Shown in pieces: positions 1 to 8,722 of a stretch of DNA of 64,000 bases (the stretch's first letter is position 1; every line of letters begins with the position of its first letter). Made by a program: the position numbers and the translations under genes. Under the pieces are notes generated by a model. That model saw only the letters and a list, made by a program, of their open reading frames with translations, was not told where the DNA came from and ran no database searches. Source of the DNA: Gemmatirosa kalamazoonensis (lineage in GTDB: Bacteria > Gemmatimonadota > Gemmatimonadetes > Gemmatimonadales > Gemmatimonadaceae). The stretch lies in the NCBI RefSeq assembly GCF_000522985.1, contig NZ_CP007130.1, positions 186,001-250,000 on the forward strand. Direction: 5' to 3'.

Positions 1-63
1 ATCCCGCGGCAGCACGCGGCGTGAGGCGCCCGGGACGTATCGCGGACATCACCCACATGCCAG

Positions 64-2130
64 CTACCGCAGCGCCGCCGCGATGTTGCCGCCGTCCACC
101 GTGGTCACGCCGCCCGTCGTCTTCATCGCCAGCGCCTGGTGCAGGAACGCCTCGGCGACGTCCTCGGCGCTGACTTCCTCTCGCAACAGGTTCCCTCGCA
201 TGTACGCGGCCTCGTCCACGCCGCGCGCCGACGCCCGCGCGGCGATCATCGCGTCGGTCAGCAGCCCGCTTCGGATGCGGTCCGCGTTCACAACGTTGAC
301 GCGAATGCCGTCGGCGCCGTGCTCCAGCGCGTACTGCCGCGCGAGCAGGAACGTGGCCGCCTTCGGTGCGCCATAGGCGCCGAGGCCCGGGCCGGGATTG
401 ACCGCCTGCTTGGACACATTGAAGAGCAGCGCGCCGCCGGTCCCCTGCGCCTTCATCACCCGCACGGCATTCTGCGCGACGCTCTGGTGCGCGAAGAAGT
501 TGAGTTCGAAGCTGCGCCGCAGCACGTCCTCCGGGAGCGTGGCGATGGCGCCCTCCCACGCGGCCCCGGCGTTGGACACGACGATGTCGACGCCCCCGAA
601 CCGTCGGCACGCCGCGTCGAACGCCGCGCGCACGGCCTGCGGATCGGTGACGTCACACGCGAGCCCGAGCGCGTGACGGCCGCACGACTGCGCGACGCGC
701 TGCGCCCCCTCGCCGTCGAGGTCGAGCACGACCACTTCCGCGCCCTGGCGCGCGAACAGGCGCGCGGTCGCCGCACCGATCGCTCCCGCGCCACCGGTGA
801 CGAGCGCCGCCTGCCGGGCCAAGGGCCGCTCCGCGGTCTTCCCCAGCTTCGCCTGCTCGAGGGACCAGTACTCCATCTCGAAGAGCTCGGCCTCGGGCAG
901 CGGCTCGAAGCGCCCCACCGCCTCGGCCGCGCCTAACGTGGCGATGGTGGTCTCGGCGACGTCGGCCACGATGTCGGCCTCGGACTTGGACGTGCCTAAC
1001 GCGACGACCCCCACCCCGGGCACCAAGAGGACGCGCGGCAGCGGATCGAGCATCGTGCGCCTTCTGCCTTCCCCATCGCCGGAACGTGCGTCGTGGCGCT
1101 CGAAATACGCGCGGTAGTCGTCGCCGTACTGCGCCACGCGCCGGCGGACGTCCTCACGATACGCGTCGAGGCTCCCGGCCTCGGGCGCGCGCAGCACCAG
1201 CGGGCGGTGCTTGATGCGGATGGTGTGGTCCGGCGTGACGACGCCGCGCCACGCGGCCTCCGACAGGTCGGCACGGTTGCAGAAGGCGAGTGCCTGCGGA
1301 CCGTCGCGCAGGCTCGCCACGAAGCGACGGTAGCGACCGTCCCCCAGCGGCTCGGCACACGCACCGCGCAGCACGGGCAGCACGTCCGCCGCCGGGGCCG
1401 GCGAGGCGGGCAACGACGCCGCCGCCGGCACCACCACGCGGCCGCGCGCGATACGCGCCTCGGCCAGCGTGACCATGCGGATCATCCGCTCGTACGCCTG
1501 CTCGGCGCTGTCGCCGAACGTGAAGATGCCGTGCTTGTGCAGCACGAGGCCTTCCACGGCCGACTGCTGCTCGAACGCGAGCGTCGCCGCTTTCGCCAGT
1601 CGGAACCCGGGCATCACGTACTCGACGACGGTCATCGCGTCGCCGAACACCTCGCGGCAGATCTCGAGACCGTTAGGCTGGTCGGACAGCGCGAGCACCG
1701 CGTTGGCGTGCGTGTGGTCGACGTACGCGTGCGGCAGGAACGCGTGCAGCAGCGTCTCCACCGATGGCGTGGGCGCCATGGCGTCGAGCAGGTTGCAGCG
1801 GAGCGCGTTGACCATGTCCTCGTCGCTGAGGCGATCCAGCGCCTGCAGCCGGCGCAGCGGCGCGAGCCGCACGGCGGGCAGCCCCGCGGGCTCGATGGCG
1901 GCCAGGTCCCAGCCGGAGCCCTTCACGCACAACACCTCGACCTCGTCGCCCGCGATGTCGCGCACGCGCGTCTTCACCGACGTGTTGCCGCCGCCGTGCA
2001 GCACGAGCGATGGCTCGGCGCCGAGCAGGCGCGAGGTGTACACCCGCAGCGCGAGGTCCGCACCGTGGCTCTGCCGGCCGTAGTCGTCGACGAAGCGGCG
2101 TGCCTCGGCCGCGGACCAGCGGTTCTGCAT
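64..2130 (-). CDS. Bifunctional class II aldolase / short-chain dehydrogenase
   Basis: A 688-residue fusion. Residues 1-400 form a class II (zinc) aldolase of the RhaD/FucA type, with a glycine-rich phosphate loop near 45-50 (HGGGNTS), candidate metal ligands His139, His141 and His200, and Glu125. Residues about 440-688 are a Rossmann short-chain dehydrogenase with TGGAGAIG at 445-452 and a YGAPK active site. The family includes rhamnulose-1-phosphate aldolase/lactaldehyde dehydrogenases, which yield DHAP and an aldehyde that the second domain oxidises or reduces. Here it is the third gene after mtnK and mtnA (16-bp gap). The inferred substrate is therefore 5-methylthioribulose-1-phosphate or 5-deoxyribulose-1-phosphate rather than rhamnulose-1-phosphate. 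No rhamnose isomerase or kinase is seen nearby. Family assignment is firm; substrate is inference. Confidence 0.9.
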   Translation of the reverse strand: MQNRWSAAEARRFVDDYGRQSHGADLALRVYTSRLLGAEPSLVLHGGGNTSVKTRVRDIAGDEVEVLCVKGSGWDLAAIEPAGLPAVRLAPLRRLQALDRLSDEDMVNALRCNLLDAMAPTPSVETLLHAFLPHAYVDHTHANAVLALSDQPNGLEICREVFGDAMTVVEYVMPGFRLAKAATLAFEQQSAVEGLVLHKHGIFTFGDSAEQAYERMIRMVTLAEARIARGRVVVPAAASLPASPAPAADVLPVLRGACAEPLGDGRYRRFVASLRDGPQALAFCNRADLSEAAWRGVVTPDHTIRIKHRPLVLRAPEAGSLDAYREDVRRRVAQYGDDYRAYFERHDARSGDGEGRRRTMLDPLPRVLLVPGVGVVALGTSKSEADIVADVAETTIATLGAAEAVGRFEPLPEAELFEMEYWSLEQAKLGKTAERPLARQAALVTGGAGAIGAATARLFARQGAEVVVLDLDGEGAQRVAQSCGRHALGLACDVTDPQAVRAAFDAACRRFGGVDIVVSNAGAAWEGAIATLPEDVLRRSFELNFFAHQSVAQNAVRVMKAQGTGGALLFNVSKQAVNPGPGLGAYGAPKAATFLLARQYALEHGADGIRVNVVNADRIRSGLLTDAMIAARASARGVDEAAYMRGNLLREEVSAEDVAEAFLHQALAMKTTGGVTTVDGGNIAAALR

Positions 2131-2146
2131 GAGACGGGGGTGGGAG

Positions 2147-3226
2147 TCAGCTGAAGAGGGAGGCGAGATTGTGCTCGAACGGCGGGCCGACCAGCCCGCG
2201 CTCGGTGATGAAGCCGGCGACCAGCGCGTGCGGCGTGATGTCGAACGCGGGGTTCCTCACCGCCACGCCCTCCGGCGCCGTGCGGCGCGCGCCGAAGCTC
2301 GTCACCTCGTCGCTCGCGCGCTCCTCGATCACGATGCCCTCGCCCGCGCGCGTCGCGAGATCGAGTGTGGAGGACGGGCACGCGACGTACAGCGGGATGC
2401 CGAAGTGCTTCGCGAGGATGGCCACGCCGAGCGTGCCGATCTTGTTGGCGAAGTCGCCGTTGGCGGCCACGCGGTCGGTGCCGACGATCACCAGGTCGAC
2501 GAGACCGCGCTGCATCGTGGCGGCGGCCATGTTGTCGGTGAGCAGCGTGACGTCGATGCCCGCACGCTGCAGCTCGAACGCCGTGAGGCGCGCACCCTGC
2601 AGGAGCGGCCGCGTCTCGTCGGCGTACACGCGGAAGCGTGTGCCGCACCGGTGCGCGAGGTACATCGGCGCGGTGGCCGTCCCGATGCCGGTGGTGGCGA
2701 GCGCGCCGGCGTTGCAGTGCGTGAGGACCCCGCAGCCCGGGCGGATGAGCGCCACGCCGTGCCGCCCGATCCCCTCGCACAGCGCCTGGTCCTCGGCGTG
2801 GATGCGCGTGGCCTCGTCGACCAGCGCGTCGTACAGTGCGGCCGCGTCGGCGGCGTCCTCCTGGCGCGCGAGGCGGGCGTGCAGACGTTCGAGCGCCCAC
2901 TGCAGGTTGACCGCGGTGGGCCGGGCCGAAGCGAGGTAGGCGGCCCGCTCGGCGAGGCGTGCGCGGAAGGATTCGACGCTCTCGGTGCGGCTGTCCTGCA
3001 TCGCCACGCACAGCCCGTAGGCGCCCGCCACGCCGATGGCCGGGGCGCCGCGCACCTTCAGCTCGCGGATCGATTTCCACACCTGCTCGACGCACGCCTG
3101 CCGCTCCACGACGATCTCCAGCGGCAGCCGCGTCTGGTCCAGTAGGTAGAGCGTGTCGTCCCGCCACTCGAGCGTTGCCGGGATCGCGTTAGGCACCGAC
3201 GTGGCGGCGTTAGGCATGCCGCTCAT
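2147..3226 (-). CDS. mtnA: S-methyl-5-thioribose-1-phosphate isomerase (MtnA)
   Basis: The 359-residue product matches the family length of about 340-360. It isomerises 5-methylthioribose-1-phosphate (or 5-deoxyribose-1-phosphate) to the ribulose form. Visible family motifs are KVRGAPAIGVAGAYG near the N terminus, the THCNAGALATTG segment in the middle, and GTDRVAANGDFANKIGT, which carries the catalytic Asp, near the C terminus. The chosen ATG at 3226 overlaps the stop of mtnK (ATGA), implying translational coupling. A second ATG three codons downstream is also possible. It is cytosolic and operonic with mtnK upstream and the aldolase/dehydrogenase fusion downstream. Confidence 0.95.
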   Translation of the reverse strand: MSGMPNAATSVPNAIPATLEWRDDTLYLLDQTRLPLEIVVERQACVEQVWKSIRELKVRGAPAIGVAGAYGLCVAMQDSRTESVESFRARLAERAAYLASARPTAVNLQWALERLHARLARQEDAADAAALYDALVDEATRIHAEDQALCEGIGRHGVALIRPGCGVLTHCNAGALATTGIGTATAPMYLAHRCGTRFRVYADETRPLLQGARLTAFELQRAGIDVTLLTDNMAAATMQRGLVDLVIVGTDRVAANGDFANKIGTLGVAILAKHFGIPLYVACPSSTLDLATRAGEGIVIEERASDEVTSFGARRTAPEGVAVRNPAFDITPHALVAGFITERGLVGPPFEHNLASLFS

Positions 3227-4485
3227 GCGTCCAGCGGCGTGGCGCCCAGGCGTTCCACGGCGGCGACCACCGCGCCGATCGAGCCGAACGCGTGGCGGCT
3301 CAGGATCAGGTGCTCCGCGATGCGCAGCGCGCGCACCTCGGCCAGCGTGCGCGCCGCCACGTCGGTGATGCCCGCGATGTCGGCCACCTTGGCCAGGCCC
3401 ACGATGCGTCGCATCATCTTGCAGGCGGCGAAGCCGAGCGTGTCGGCGAACACGTGGCGCATGAAGGCGGCGCGGAACACCTCGGCGCTCTCGCCGTCGA
3501 GGTCGCGTCCGATGAAGCCCGTGCCATCGGCCTCGTGCTCGCGCCACAGCGCGAGGAACTTGCGCTCGAAGCCCTCCCAGGTCTCGACGGCCGACTGCAG
3601 CAGCCACTCGCGATACGGCGCCGGGTCGCGACCAGCGTCACGCTGGCGGTGCTCTTGCGCGACGTAGGCGAGGAACAGGTTGGCGATGAAGGCGCCGACA
3701 TCGAACCCCATCGGCCCGTAGAAGGAGAACTCCGGGTCGATGACGAAGGTCTCCTCCGCGTTCGCCATCACCGAGCCGGTGTGCAGGTCGCCGTGCAGGC
3801 GGGCTTCGGTGGCCGTCATGAATGCGTATTTCATCTCGCCCACCGCGGCGCGCAGCGGCGGGTTTCGCTGCAGGCGCTCGATGGCCCGCGGCGGCAGTCC
3901 CGGCGGATAGGCGTTGGTGGGGCTGTCGTCGTAGGGATGCGTGAAGACCAGGTCCTCGGTGATCCGGCACAGTTCCGGGTTGCTCGCGCCGGCCACGGCG
4001 GCCTTCTTCGCGTCGGGCGCCAGGTAGAGGTCCGAGGTGAAGAACAGCGTACGGGCGAGGTACGTGGAGATGTGGTCCGACATGCGCGGGTACACGAGGC
4101 CATCGATCAGCCCGAGGCGCAGAATGCGGTGATTGCACAGCCGCTGCATCACCACGAGCGACATCTCGCTGTCGGCGGCATACACCGCCGGCACGTGCTG
4201 CGGGCACAGGGCGCCGAACTCGCGCAGCGCGCGCACCTCCACGTCCATGCGATGGCGTGTGAGCGGCCAGCTCTCGCCCACGCAGCGCAGATAGGGCACG
4301 GCCTGCTTGACGCACACGGTTCGCTCCGGCGCGCCGCGCTGCGTCACCAGGAAGACGAAGTTGACGTTGCCGTCACCCACCTCGGCGACGTCGAGCGCCT
4401 CGAAGTCGGTGAAGCGCTCCTGCATCGGCGGCAGGGTGGCGAGATACGCGGGTAGGGCGGCGGCGGTCAGGACCTGGAAGGGCAT
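3223..4485 (-). CDS. mtnK: S-methyl-5-thioribose kinase (MtnK)
   Basis: A 420-residue sugar kinase of the aminoglycoside-phosphotransferase/MtnK fold. It phosphorylates methylthioribose at O1, the entry step of salvage after nucleosidase cleavage of MTA. Diagnostic features are the catalytic loop HGDLHTGSVM and the following DPEFSFYGPMGFDVG segment, which contains the metal-binding Asp. An N-terminal nucleotide-binding GDGNVNFVF loop is also seen. Start ATG 4485 was chosen because it gives the family N terminus (MPFQVLTAAALPAYL); the upstream in-frame extension is not family-like. It is the first gene of the mtnK-mtnA-aldolase operon. Confidence 0.93.
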   Translation of the reverse strand: MPFQVLTAAALPAYLATLPPMQERFTDFEALDVAEVGDGNVNFVFLVTQRGAPERTVCVKQAVPYLRCVGESWPLTRHRMDVEVRALREFGALCPQHVPAVYAADSEMSLVVMQRLCNHRILRLGLIDGLVYPRMSDHISTYLARTLFFTSDLYLAPDAKKAAVAGASNPELCRITEDLVFTHPYDDSPTNAYPPGLPPRAIERLQRNPPLRAAVGEMKYAFMTATEARLHGDLHTGSVMANAEETFVIDPEFSFYGPMGFDVGAFIANLFLAYVAQEHRQRDAGRDPAPYREWLLQSAVETWEGFERKFLALWREHEADGTGFIGRDLDGESAEVFRAAFMRHVFADTLGFAACKMMRRIVGLAKVADIAGITDVAARTLAEVRALRIAEHLILSRHAFGSIGAVVAAVERLGATPLDA

Positions 4486-4912
4486 GGCGCTGGACGGCCT
4501 CGATGTCTTGGTGCAGACCTTGGCCCCAATCTGGACCGGACTTGCACGGGCTCGCCAGTGAGCGCAGGTCCATCGTGACGTTACGGAAGTGCGGGAGCCT
4601 CCATGCTGCAGAGGCGTCCCGTGAGCGTACAGGCCGGTGCTCAGGGCATTCACGTCGACCGGCGCGAAGCATCCGACGCAGCGCCTGATCATTGCCGTTC
4701 ACGAGCGCGTTGCCCGACGAATCTTGTTGACACGCGGTCTGGCATGCCGGAGGTTGGAGGCGGGTCGCGTGTCGCCGGACGTCGCGATGCTCCTGGCAGA
4801 CCAACGCGTTCACGTCGGCACCGAGGTGAGCTCGGCGCGACGCGGGTGCGCTGTGGCGAGCGCCGGTCCTCGGGACCGGAGGCACATTCACCGTGTCGCT
4901 CGTGAGGGCCCC
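4486..4912. other. Divergent intergenic region, mtnK / zincin
   Basis: This 427-nt spacer should hold the promoters of the mtnK operon (minus) and of the small zincin gene (plus). I see no confident promoter boxes. A short perfect inverted pair, TGGACC (4532-4537) and GGTCCA (4567-4572), lies in the presumed mtnK leader. It does not match a SAM, SAH or other riboswitch consensus that I recognise. Confidence 0.3.
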
Positions 4913-5494
4913 ATGCACGCATCAGCGCGTCTCGTGTTGGCGCTGCACGGCCTCGACGCCCTGCACGAACGAATCGGCGACGAGTTCGTCTCTCTCTGCC
5001 GACATGAGCTCGATCCGCTGGTGCAGGCGGCCGGTCGGAGTCTCGGCATCACGCTGCGACACACGGCACACGGCGATCTCGAGCTCCACTTCGACGTGCG
5101 CCCCGAGATGGGGCCGGAGCGCCCATGTGGTTTCGCGATGCTCGGGGAGGGCGGCGACGTCGTGGTGGTCGAGGCGCACCGCTCGCTCGGCGTGTGCACG
5201 ACGGATCCCGTGACCGGCAAAATCCATCGCCGAGGCATCCTGACGTACGACGTACTCCTGGCGCGCGCACTGTTCAACACAGGCATGCATGAGCTCGGGC
5301 ATTTCGTCGCGGCGCTGCCCCATGTACACGACCCCAACAACTACATGGTGACGGGTAACCCGCCCGTGGACATGCGCACGCGGCGTGGGCGACGCGCGTT
5401 CTTTGCGGGCTCGAAGCGCTTCACCTCGGAACAGCGTGGTCGGCTGGTCGAGCAGCTCCGGTCGGGGACATGGCTCGAAGGTTCAGAGGAGTAG
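4913..5494 (+). CDS. Small predicted zinc metalloprotease (HExxH)
   Basis: A 193-residue protein with the gluzincin/metzincin core HELGH at residues 126-130, followed by His137 and His139, Asp140 and a possible Met-turn Met145. His126 and His130 would bind zinc and Glu127 would be catalytic. The third ligand is one or more residues off the standard metzincin spacing, so the exact clan is unclear. No signal peptide or membrane segment is seen, so it is probably cytosolic. The start was set at ATG 4913; upstream in-frame sequence looks non-coding. The 3' end overlaps the convergent membrane-protein gene by 12 nt. Substrate is unknown. Confidence 0.65.
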   Translation: MHASARLVLALHGLDALHERIGDEFVSLCRHELDPLVQAAGRSLGITLRHTAHGDLELHFDVRPEMGPERPCGFAMLGEGGDVVVVEAHRSLGVCTTDPVTGKIHRRGILTYDVLLARALFNTGMHELGHFVAALPHVHDPNNYMVTGNPPVDMRTRRGRRAFFAGSKRFTSEQRGRLVEQLRSGTWLEGSEE

Positions 5495-6295
5495 CGACCG
5501 TCGGATCGTGTCGGCGGCCGGCGGCTCGGCGCGATCGTGCACGTCGACCGCGGTTCGCGTGAGCCCTCCGGACGGGTCAGCGCGCGCGCTGGCGCCGGTG
5601 TTCCGGAGTAGAGGCCTCCGCTCCCTCGCTGCCAAGGCCGCGGCGAGCGTCATGGCGACCACCAAAGCGTTCCACACGCCGAACGCAGCGAGGCCGACGC
5701 CGCCGAGTACCCACCCCGGCCGTAGCGCTGTCAAGACCGCGGTCGCGACGCTGAGCGGACCGTTCCAGACGAGCAGCACCGCCGCCGTGTGCGACCATCG
5801 TCCCGGCGCCGCGCTGCGCAGCACCGGCGCCGCGAGCCACGTGGCGGCGCCGAGCACGGCGTAGCCCCACATCTCGAGTGCCCAGCCGAGGGACCGCGGG
5901 TTCGCCATCGTGAGCGTGCCTAACACGGCGCGCGCGCCCGGCGACGCGTCGCGGACGAGCGCCGGGACGAGCGTCGTCTGCACCGCGTAGTTCGCGAACA
6001 CCATGGCCGCGAACGCGGCGGAGAGCGCGAGCGCCACCGCGGCGCGCGGCCGGAGCGCCTCGGGCGCGGCCGCGTGTAGACAGCCGATGAGCGCGACCAT
6101 CCCGCCGACGAGCGCGAAGCCGCAGAAGAACGGGACGCTCTGCACCGGGTGGAACGCGCGCGCGAACGTGTCCGCGTCACGCCACGCCGGCTGCGGGTGC
6201 GTGGCGGCCACCAGCCAGAGCCCGAGCGGCCCGGACGCCAGCGTCCCGGCCAGCGCGACCCACGCGGACGCGGAGAGCGCGCGGCGCGGTGTCAC
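5483..6295 (-). CDS. Multi-pass membrane protein of unknown function
   Basis: The product is 270 residues with about seven hydrophobic segments rich in Ala, Leu and Val (for example residues 9-30, 50-70, 78-98 and further on) and a charged C-terminal tail. The start is a GTG at 6295 that overlaps the stop of the upstream gene (GTGA), so the two are probably translationally coupled. I recognise no catalytic motif. The neighbouring gene has an N-terminal membrane region and a DUF6544-type domain, so both may belong to one membrane module. Confidence 0.6.
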   Translation of the reverse strand: MTPRRALSASAWVALAGTLASGPLGLWLVAATHPQPAWRDADTFARAFHPVQSVPFFCGFALVGGMVALIGCLHAAAPEALRPRAAVALALSAAFAAMVFANYAVQTTLVPALVRDASPGARAVLGTLTMANPRSLGWALEMWGYAVLGAATWLAAPVLRSAAPGRWSHTAAVLLVWNGPLSVATAVLTALRPGWVLGGVGLAAFGVWNALVVAMTLAAALAARERRPLLRNTGASARADPSGGLTRTAVDVHDRAEPPAADTIRRSLLL

Positions 6296-7410
6296 GGGGT
6301 CGCCCCGGACGGCGCGACGTTGTACGCGACGCGCTCGAGCACGAGCCGGCCGTAGGTCCACGTGCGGCCGCCCTCCGTCCACCGCGCCTCGCCGCGCGAA
6401 GCGAGCCGCGCACCGCCGAACTCGCGGTAGTCGCGCAACGGTGTGGTCCACGTCGCGGTGCGCATCGTGACGCCGTCGGCGCGCAGCCGGTCGTCGGAGC
6501 GGAAGTCGACCAGGTCGCCGCTCGCGTCGAACGCGAGCACCGCGCTCACCGTCTCGCCGGCGTTCGTGAACGTGGCGCGCACGCGATCGTCCTCCACCGG
6601 GGTCCACGTCACCGGCGCGTCGACGAGCGCGGCGGGCGCGAAGACGCACAGGTCGTTGAGCAGCGTGACCGTCTCGCTGCGCGTCATCGCGCGGCCGCCG
6701 AGCTGCGTCACGGGGACGATCCCCGCGACGCGGGCCTCCATCGTCGCGCGGTCGCCCACGTAGCGGTGCAGCACGTCGACCGGCACGCCGCGCCGCGAGG
6801 CGCGCATGAAGAAGAGCCGCGCGTTAGGCGCGAACAGCTCCACCTGGTCGGCGCGCGCGTGCATCCACGGCTCGTCGGGCCCACCGCGAATGTCCATGGC
6901 GAACTCGGCGTGCACGCTGCGCACGCGCGGGCGGCCGACGACGCCCGCGCGCCGGAGGTAGCGCTGCACCAGCGGCGGCAGCGGCGCGAGGTCGCGCTCG
7001 GTGACGACCGGCGCCGCGCGCGGGCCGGACGCGAGCGCGGCGCGGACGTCACGCCGGTACGTCGAGCGCAAGCTGCCGGCGCGGAAGTCGAGCAGCACGA
7101 CGAGGAGCGGCACGAGCGCGACGAGGTTCGCGACGGTGCCCCACTTGGCATCGGCCCACGTCGCGACGACGAGCGCCTGCGAGAGCACCACGCCCGCGAG
7201 CGCCGGCGCCCACCACGCGCGCGCGCCGAGCGCGACGAGCGCCGCGCCGGCGAGGAGGAGCAAGCCTGCGGCGAGCCACAGCGCGCCGGCGCGTGGGCCG
7301 ATCGGCTGCCGGAGCTGCGCGACGTCGGCCAGACCGAGCCCCTTCGCCGCGCCTAACAGGTGGATCGCGCCGTGGAGCGCGAGCAGGAACGCTAGTGCGA
7401 GGCGCATCAT
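6292..7410 (-). CDS. Membrane protein with C-terminal DUF6544-like domain
   Basis: A 372-residue protein. The first about 110 residues hold three or four hydrophobic helices. The remainder is a soluble domain with features of the DUF6544 family: LPPLVQRYLR, then a core with QLGGRAMTRSETVTLLNDLCVF and a C-terminal YREFGGARL/GEARW region. The start ATG at 7410 overlaps the stop of the small upstream gene, and its stop overlaps the next gene's GTG, so three genes appear coupled. The biochemical role of this family is not established; family assignment is from memory of motifs. Confidence 0.65.
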   Translation of the reverse strand: MMRLALAFLLALHGAIHLLGAAKGLGLADVAQLRQPIGPRAGALWLAAGLLLLAGAALVALGARAWWAPALAGVVLSQALVVATWADAKWGTVANLVALVPLLVVLLDFRAGSLRSTYRRDVRAALASGPRAAPVVTERDLAPLPPLVQRYLRRAGVVGRPRVRSVHAEFAMDIRGGPDEPWMHARADQVELFAPNARLFFMRASRRGVPVDVLHRYVGDRATMEARVAGIVPVTQLGGRAMTRSETVTLLNDLCVFAPAALVDAPVTWTPVEDDRVRATFTNAGETVSAVLAFDASGDLVDFRSDDRLRADGVTMRTATWTTPLRDYREFGGARLASRGEARWTEGGRTWTYGRLVLERVAYNVAPSGATP

Positions 7411-7649
7411 ATGCCCAGCGCCTCGGTGTGCTCGCCGACGCGCCGCGCGTACTGCACGGCGTAGATGCGGATGAACGGCGACACCGGCGAGAGCTCGACC
7501 GCGTTGTGCTCGGCCGGCGAGTCGTTAGGCGCCGCCATGTTCGTCGCGGTGGGTGGTTGCGGTCGCGCGTCGGCGGCGCCGAGTGTGGCCGCGAGGAGCG
7601 GCGCGGCGCACGACGCCGCGAGGCGCGACACGTCAGGGTGACCGGACAT
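7407..7649 (-). CDS. Small secreted or membrane-anchored hypothetical protein
   Basis: An 80-residue product with a weakly hydrophobic N-terminal stretch (residues about 8-26) and a hydrophilic C-terminal half ending near YAVQYARRVGEHTEALGI. The start is set at ATG 7649, which has GGGAG six bases upstream; an in-frame GTG at 7655 is the alternative. The stop overlaps the ATG of the next gene, which is the main argument that it is real. I do not recognise the family. Confidence 0.4.
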   Translation of the reverse strand: MSGHPDVSRLAASCAAPLLAATLGAADARPQPPTATNMAAPNDSPAEHNAVELSPVSPFIRIYAVQYARRVGEHTEALGI

Positions 7650-7715
7650 GGACACTCCCTGTTGACGGCCTGGCGCCGCGCGCCGGTCGACGGCGCGCGG
7701 CGTGGGCCCGAACGG

Positions 7716-8306
7716 TCAGAAGCTGAAGGCGACCCCGACGCCCGTCGTCACGTACGAGAGCGTCGACGACCGCGTGCGCCCGCCGACGGTGATGTCGCGC
7801 GAGAGCTCGCGGTACCGCACGCCCGGCGTGAGCGCGAACCGGGTGCCTAACGGCAGCGTGAAGCCGGCGCCGCCCTCCCAGCCGAGCCCGTGGCCGCTGT
7901 CGTGGATCGTCTTGCCGTCCGCATTTTCGACCTCGATGTGGTCGTACAGCCCGCCGGCACGCAGCCAGCCTTTCGTCGTGCCGACGATCGGGTGCTCGAA
8001 GCGCAGGCCGAACGTGTAGCCGTTGTCGTTCAGGTCGAGCGTCTCACCCGGCAGCAGCTGCTTCGTCTGCTGCATGTGCCACTCCCACCCCGCGTACGCC
8101 GCGAGGTGCGGCTGCAGGCGGACGCGCACGTTCGCGCCGAAGCCGCCGCCCGTCTGCAGGTCCGCGCCGGCGAGCGTGCGGGTGGGGAACGCCGCGTCGC
8201 CGGAGACTTCGGCGGACCACCGCGGCAGCGTGCCGGGCTGCGCGAGTGCGACCGTGGAGATGAGCATCATCGGCACGGCGGCCGCAATCCGATTGAGGCG
8301 CCGCAT
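7716..8306 (-). CDS. Outer-membrane beta-barrel protein
   Basis: The product is 196 residues. It begins with a clear signal peptide (MRRLNRIAAAVPMMLI, cleavage after ALA). Alternating hydrophobic strands rich in Gly, Tyr, Trp and Arg follow, ending in the C-terminal phenylalanine (VGVAFSF) typical of outer-membrane barrels. The size suits an eight-stranded OmpX/OmpW-type barrel. A GGAGGGAT ribosome-binding site lies upstream of ATG 8306. It may be the first gene of the minus-strand run ending at 5483, with a 60-bp gap to the next gene. Function is unknown. Confidence 0.7.
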   Translation of the reverse strand: MRRLNRIAAAVPMMLISTVALAQPGTLPRWSAEVSGDAAFPTRTLAGADLQTGGGFGANVRVRLQPHLAAYAGWEWHMQQTKQLLPGETLDLNDNGYTFGLRFEHPIVGTTKGWLRAGGLYDHIEVENADGKTIHDSGHGLGWEGGAGFTLPLGTRFALTPGVRYRELSRDITVGGRTRSSTLSYVTTGVGVAFSF

Positions 8307-8677
8307 GGGTGTATCCCTCCAGCCACTGGTGGGAACCCGTCGGTCGAGCGCGCGCGAGGCGATGCGCGAGCGAACCGGGGTCCACCACGCGCGACACGTC
8401 CGGATACCCGCGGTGTGCGGGTGGTCACGCGTGGCGACTCCATGATGGCCACGCGGTCGACCGGGCGCCGTCAGGCGCTACCAGACACGGTGGCGGAACC
8501 CATGCGCCGCGCCACGCTCGGCGGCGCCGAGCCCGCCGGGAGGGTCCACGCGTAGACGCGCCGCCTAACGAATCACCCCGATGTGCCGGCGAGAAGCCGA
8601 GCGTGCGCGTACTCGACGTCGCCCGCGGCGCTGGCGTCCTGACGGCTCGCCGCCGCCTCGCCGACGGTGTGCCGCCA
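8307..8677. other. Intergenic spacer between barrel gene and ArsR gene
   Basis: About 370 nt between divergent genes. It contains one copy of the GCCTAACG motif near 8561. The reading frames here look like composition-driven shadows; no gene is supported. Confidence 0.3.
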
Positions 8678-8722
8678 TTGACGGCAGCCGGGCCGCATAC
8701 AATAGTAAACCATATGGTTTAC
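8678..8722 (+). promoter_or_regulatory. ArsR promoter and palindromic autoregulatory operator
   Basis: A perfect 18-bp palindrome, GTAAACCATATGGTTTAC at 8705-8722, includes the start codon of the ArsR gene (8714). It extends to 24 bp with one mismatched pair per arm. Upstream are TTGACG (8678-8683) and TACAAT (8698-8703), promoter-like but only 14 nt apart. Alternatively, AATAGT at 17 nt spacing would suit a leaderless message. The site is AT-rich in a GC-rich background. ArsR regulators paired with SRPBCC genes often repress themselves through such sites. Confidence 0.65.

Noticed and set aside
1093-2154. Long plus-strand frame opposite the aldolase fusion
   Set aside because: It is rich in Arg, His and Val from antisense codons of a well-supported gene. 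Such shadows are common at this GC content.
4486-4640. SAM-type riboswitch upstream of mtnK
   Set aside because: A hairpin is present, but no SAM-I, SAM-II or SAH consensus core was recognised.
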